A DNA stretch of 64,000 bases, from assembly GCF_002848345.1 (NCBI RefSeq), contig NZ_CP025429.1, positions 3,782,001 through 3,846,000 of the forward strand. The letters are read 5' to 3'. The position numbers and the translations under genes were made by a program. Of the stretch, positions 61,388 to 64,000 are shown piece by piece (within the stretch, counting starts at the first letter, position 1; each line of letters opens with the position of its first letter). This stretch comes from Chromobacterium sp. ATCC 53434 (GTDB taxonomy: Bacteria; Pseudomonadota; Gammaproteobacteria; Burkholderiales; Chromobacteriaceae). Under the pieces are notes generated by a model. The model was not told where the DNA came from, did not search any database, and worked only from the letters and a program-made list of their open reading frames with translations.

Positions 61388-62509
61388 TTAATCCGGCAGT
61401 CAAATACCGTACAGAAAGCTCATGCCGCGTAGCGGATTTTTTCATGCCGGAAGTACGACCGGATTCTGGCCGGCTGCTTCTGCAATGAGCGTAAATGGGA
61501 CAGCACTTTCCCTTGAAGTTGACCGTCTGATCGAACCGGCTCACCTGCGCTCATTCTGGCCTTCAGGTCGCCGTTCAAGTATTCATCCGGGTTCAGTTCC
61601 GGTGAGTAGCTGGGCAGGAAGAACAACTCAATCGCCTTCTTGTTCTCTTCCTCCTCCAACCATGCTTGCACCAGCTTGCTGTGATGCACGCGCAAGTTGT
61701 CGAGGATCAAGAACACCTTCTTGCCGCCAGCATCACGGATCAGCCGCATCAGAAACTTGATCAGCACCCGGGCCGTCAAGGTCTCCCGGTACAGCATGAA
61801 GCGCATCTTGCCTTGGTTGGTAATGGCCGAAATCAAGTTGATGCGCGCTCTTTTCGATTGGGATAACACCAGAACTGGGGTTTGGCCTTTTGGGGCGTAG
61901 CCACGCGGAAAGTGCTCAACACTCGACACCGCCGATTCGTCGCCCCAGCTGATTTCAGCCATTTCCGCTTTGGCACGCGCGACGATAGCCGGGTATTCCT
62001 CCTTGAGCCATTTCTCGACTGCTGCCGGTCGCTGCTCATAAGCGCGTTTGAGCGGGCGCTGCGGCGTAAAGCCCCAGCGGGCCAAGTACAGACGGACAGT
62101 ACGGATCGGCAGATCGATCAGAAACATCTGCTTGATTACAGCCTTGACCGCCTGAGCACTCCACAGGGCAAACCTCAGCTTCATCTGGTCTGGCGTGCGA
62201 TCCACGATGTCCTGCTTGATCCGGGCTTCCTGCGCCTCGGTCAGCCGACGGCCGGTGCCTTCGGCGCGACCGCGCTTCTGTTCTTTGAATCCCTGCGCAC
62301 CTAGTGCTGCCTCACGCACCACCCAGGCGGAAATGGTGGGGCGGCGCAGCCCGAGTTCTTCGGCAATACTGGCTTGAGACCGGCCTCGCTTGTACATCCG
62401 GATAGCGGTACGCCTCAGCTGCTCACGGGCGGCCAGTTCAAGCTTGCGCACATCGATTTTTTCCATGCCGGAAGTATACAATCTGTACGGATTATTACTG
62501 CCGGATTAA
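61388..62509 (-). mobile_element. IS630-family insertion sequence, copy 3
   Basis: 1122 bp, the same element as copies 1 and 2, in the same orientation as copy 1, flanked by TA at 61386-61387 and 62510-62511. With copy 1 it brackets a 7-kb block as direct repeats; with copy 2 it brackets the 4.4-kb competition module as inverted repeats. Confidence 0.93.
61420..62466 (-). CDS. IS630-family transposase, copy 3
   Basis: A 348-residue DDE transposase with the same translated sequence as the other two copies: N-terminal HTH, then catalytic acidic residues in SWGDESAV, LILDNLRVHH and NPDEYLNGDL. ATG at 62466. The lack of divergence among the three copies shows that transposition here was recent. 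The gene is intact. Confidence 0.93.
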   Translation of the reverse strand: MEKIDVRKLELAAREQLRRTAIRMYKRGRSQASIAEELGLRRPTISAWVVREAALGAQGFKEQKRGRAEGTGRRLTEAQEARIKQDIVDRTPDQMKLRFALWSAQAVKAVIKQMFLIDLPIRTVRLYLARWGFTPQRPLKRAYEQRPAAVEKWLKEEYPAIVARAKAEMAEISWGDESAVSSVEHFPRGYAPKGQTPVLVLSQSKRARINLISAITNQGKMRFMLYRETLTARVLIKFLMRLIRDAGGKKVFLILDNLRVHHSKLVQAWLEEEENKKAIELFFLPSYSPELNPDEYLNGDLKARMSAGEPVRSDGQLQGKVLSHLRSLQKQPARIRSYFRHEKIRYAA

Positions 62510-62629
62510 TAGTAGCAGCACCAAAACTGGGATAGTGAGAAACAGGGTTAGAAAGCGGTGCAATGCCCGGCTGGAAGATGGCCGCATCCCACCGTTTCGT
62601 GCCGGATATTGCACCCTACGCCTCTGCGT

Positions 62630-63367
62630 CTACCCTTGCGCCGTGGGGCGGACGATGATCTCGCCCACATCGACGTCGGCGGGCTGCTCGATGGCAAACG
62701 CGATCGCGCGGGCCACCGCTTCCGGTGGCATCGCGAATGCCTCCATGCTGGCCGAGATTTGCGCTTTGACTTCCTGGTTTGTCATCGACTCGGCGAAGTT
62801 GGTCCGAGTGAAACCGGGGGAGATGACCGTCACCCGCAGCTTGTCGCCCGCCTCCTGCCTCAAGCCCTCCGAGATTGCCCGCACGGCGGCCTTGCTGCCC
62901 GCATAGACCGCCATGTTCGGCAGGATGCGATGCGCGGCGGTGGACGCGGTGTTGATGAAGTGGCCGAAGCCTTGTGAGCGGAAGACCGGCAAAGCCGCAT
63001 AGATTCCGTACAGCACGCCTTTGATGTTGACGTCCACCATCTCCTCCCAATCGTCGACGCGCAATTCATCGAGCGGGGAGATCGGGCCGACGCCGGCATT
63101 GTTGATCAGCACATCCAGCTTGCCGTATCGCTCGCATGCCAGCTGGACGAGCCGCAACGCGTCCTCCCGGCGCCTGACGTCCACGCATGCCCATGCGCAG
63201 CTCCCGCCGGCCTCAGCGATCCGTTCCGCCACGCCGCGCAGGCGATGTTCTCCACGGGCGCCTAGCACCACTTTCGCTCCGCGCGCCGCCAACAGCAGCG
63301 CGGTGGCCTCGCCGATTCCGCTGCTCGCGCCGGTGATGGCCACGACCTTGTCTTTGATTGCCGACAT
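62630..63367 (-). CDS. Short-chain dehydrogenase/reductase (SDR)
   Basis: A 245-residue classical SDR. It has the cofactor motif TGASSGIG, NNAG after strand 4, the catalytic Ser in NTASTAAH and the YxxxK pair in VYAGSKAA; PGF follows. The Arg in GARGEHR at the end of strand 2 suggests NADPH preference. The substrate is unknown. It is divergent from an AraC-type regulator across about 100 bases, a common arrangement in which the regulator controls the oxidoreductase gene. The ATG at 63367 is preceded by AAGGAG. Confidence 0.9.
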   Translation of the reverse strand: MSAIKDKVVAITGASSGIGEATALLLAARGAKVVLGARGEHRLRGVAERIAEAGGSCAWACVDVRRREDALRLVQLACERYGKLDVLINNAGVGPISPLDELRVDDWEEMVDVNIKGVLYGIYAALPVFRSQGFGHFINTASTAAHRILPNMAVYAGSKAAVRAISEGLRQEAGDKLRVTVISPGFTRTNFAESMTNQEVKAQISASMEAFAMPPEAVARAIAFAIEQPADVDVGEIIVRPTAQG

Positions 63368-63471
63368 GATGTTCTCCTTATCGCATATCCAGAAGGGCTC
63401 ATCTTCAGCTATCGATGCCGGCCAATCTATAATCGATTCAACGAAATTCTTTATCCATCGTACGGAATCTC

Positions 63472-64000
63472 ATGGACCCGCTTTCCGATATCTTCCATCT
63501 GCTCAAAGTCGAAAGCATGCTGTCGGCGCGGTTCGAGGCGCATGGCGCCTGGTCGCTGCGTTTTTCCGCCTATCAACACATCAAGTTCGGCGGCGTGTTG
63601 GCCGGCGCGTTCTGGCTATGGTTCGAAGACGGCGTCCCGCCGATCAGGCTGCGGCAGGGAGACTTCTATCTGCTGACCCAGGGGCAGGCGTATTGCACCG
63701 GCAGCGATCCCTCGCTCGCGCCAGCCGATGGCCGCGAGGTGCTCGCGGCCAACCGCGGCGCCGATGGCGTCGTGCGCTATGGCCAGGGCGGAGAGCGGAT
63801 CAGCGCGGCGGGCGGCCGTTTCGTCCTCGACGCCAGCGCCAGCGCGCTGCTGCTCAAATCGCTGCCGCCGCTGATCCATATTCCGGCGGCGTCGGAAAGC
63901 GCGCCGGCACTGCGCGCCACGCTCGAACTGCTCCGCTTGGAAACGGAAACGCTCCGTCCTGGCGCGTCGCTTGCCGCGGCCAGTCTCGCGAACATGGTCC
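63472..64000 (+). CDS. AraC-type regulator, N-terminal part (3' end outside window)
   Basis: An open frame from the ATG at 63472 runs off the window. The visible 176 residues (MDPLSDIFHLLKVESMLSARFEAHGAWSLRFSAYQHIKFGGVLAGAFWLWF) match the cupin_6 ligand-binding domain found at the N-terminus of many AraC-family regulators. The C-terminal HTH domain would lie just beyond the window; it begins to appear at LLRLETETLRPGASLAAASLANMV. It is divergent from the SDR gene and probably controls it. It is not a complete gene here. Confidence 0.8.
   Translation, partial: MDPLSDIFHLLKVESMLSARFEAHGAWSLRFSAYQHIKFGGVLAGAFWLWFEDGVPPIRLRQGDFYLLTQGQAYCTGSDPSLAPADGREVLAANRGADGVVRYGQGGERISAAGGRFVLDASASALLLKSLPPLIHIPAASESAPALRATLELLRLETETLRPGASLAAASLANMV

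Overview
The window looks like chromosomal DNA of a Chromobacterium-type betaproteobacterium (Neisseriales). This is inferred from the high-GC housekeeping genes, the 16S-tRNA-Ile-tRNA-Ala-23S-5S rRNA operon, the isc operon type and the GntR/mdh next to sdhCDAB-sdhE-gltA-sucAB-lpd-sucCD arrangement. No database search was possible, so the genus is an inference. Most of the window is ordinary core genome. The last 10 kb is accessory DNA shaped by insertion sequences.

Layout: (1) 1-1.5 kb: end of a sensor histidine kinase and a KirBac-type potassium channel. (2) 1.67-7.2 kb: a complete rRNA operon on the minus strand, with terminators, boxA sites and a strong promoter. (3) 7.3-10.5 kb: secreted glutathione peroxidase-like protein, thioredoxin-like protein, an RlmK-like methyltransferase, coaD and a VOC-family protein, all minus. 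(4) 10.6-16.6 kb: dppABCDF peptide ABC transporter (minus); dppD carries a frameshift. (5) 16.7-17.8 kb: FabH-like ketoacyl synthase. (6) 18.2-24 kb: iscRSUA-hscBA-fdx-iscX iron-sulfur assembly operon (plus), with an IscR-type operator; hscA carries a one-base frameshift. (7) 24-31 kb: glutathione S-transferase-like protein, udk, small unknown and lipoprotein genes, and two paralogous chemoreceptors. (8) 31-35.7 kb: LysR regulator, MFS transporter, TetR regulator and a 422-residue protein of unknown family. (9) 35.7-50.9 kb: a nearly complete set of TCA-cycle genes, sdhCDAB-sdhE-gltA-sucA-sucB-(small membrane protein)-lpd-sucC-sucD on minus, with a GntR regulator and divergent mdh. (10) 51-53.7 kb: prfB with its programmed +1 frameshift site, then lysS.

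From 54.3 kb there are three 1122-bp copies of one IS630-family element, each flanked by TA. Copies 2 and 3 enclose a 4.4-kb module. It holds an XRE regulator, an unknown 138-residue protein, a PAAR-domain protein with a C-terminal HExxH metallopeptidase-like region (a likely type VI secretion effector), two paralogous secreted proteins that look like periplasmic immunity proteins, and, on the opposite strand, a two-gene unit that looks like a double-glycine-leader microcin with a small membrane protein. This module is the most interesting part of the window. Beyond copy 3 are an SDR oxidoreductase and a divergent AraC-type regulator cut by the window end.

How it works together: the core region supplies respiration (TCA enzymes, succinate dehydrogenase), Fe-S cofactors for those enzymes (isc), peptide uptake (dpp) and translation (rrn, prfB, lysS). 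The terminal island appears to encode interbacterial competition functions that could move, invert or be lost through the flanking IS copies.
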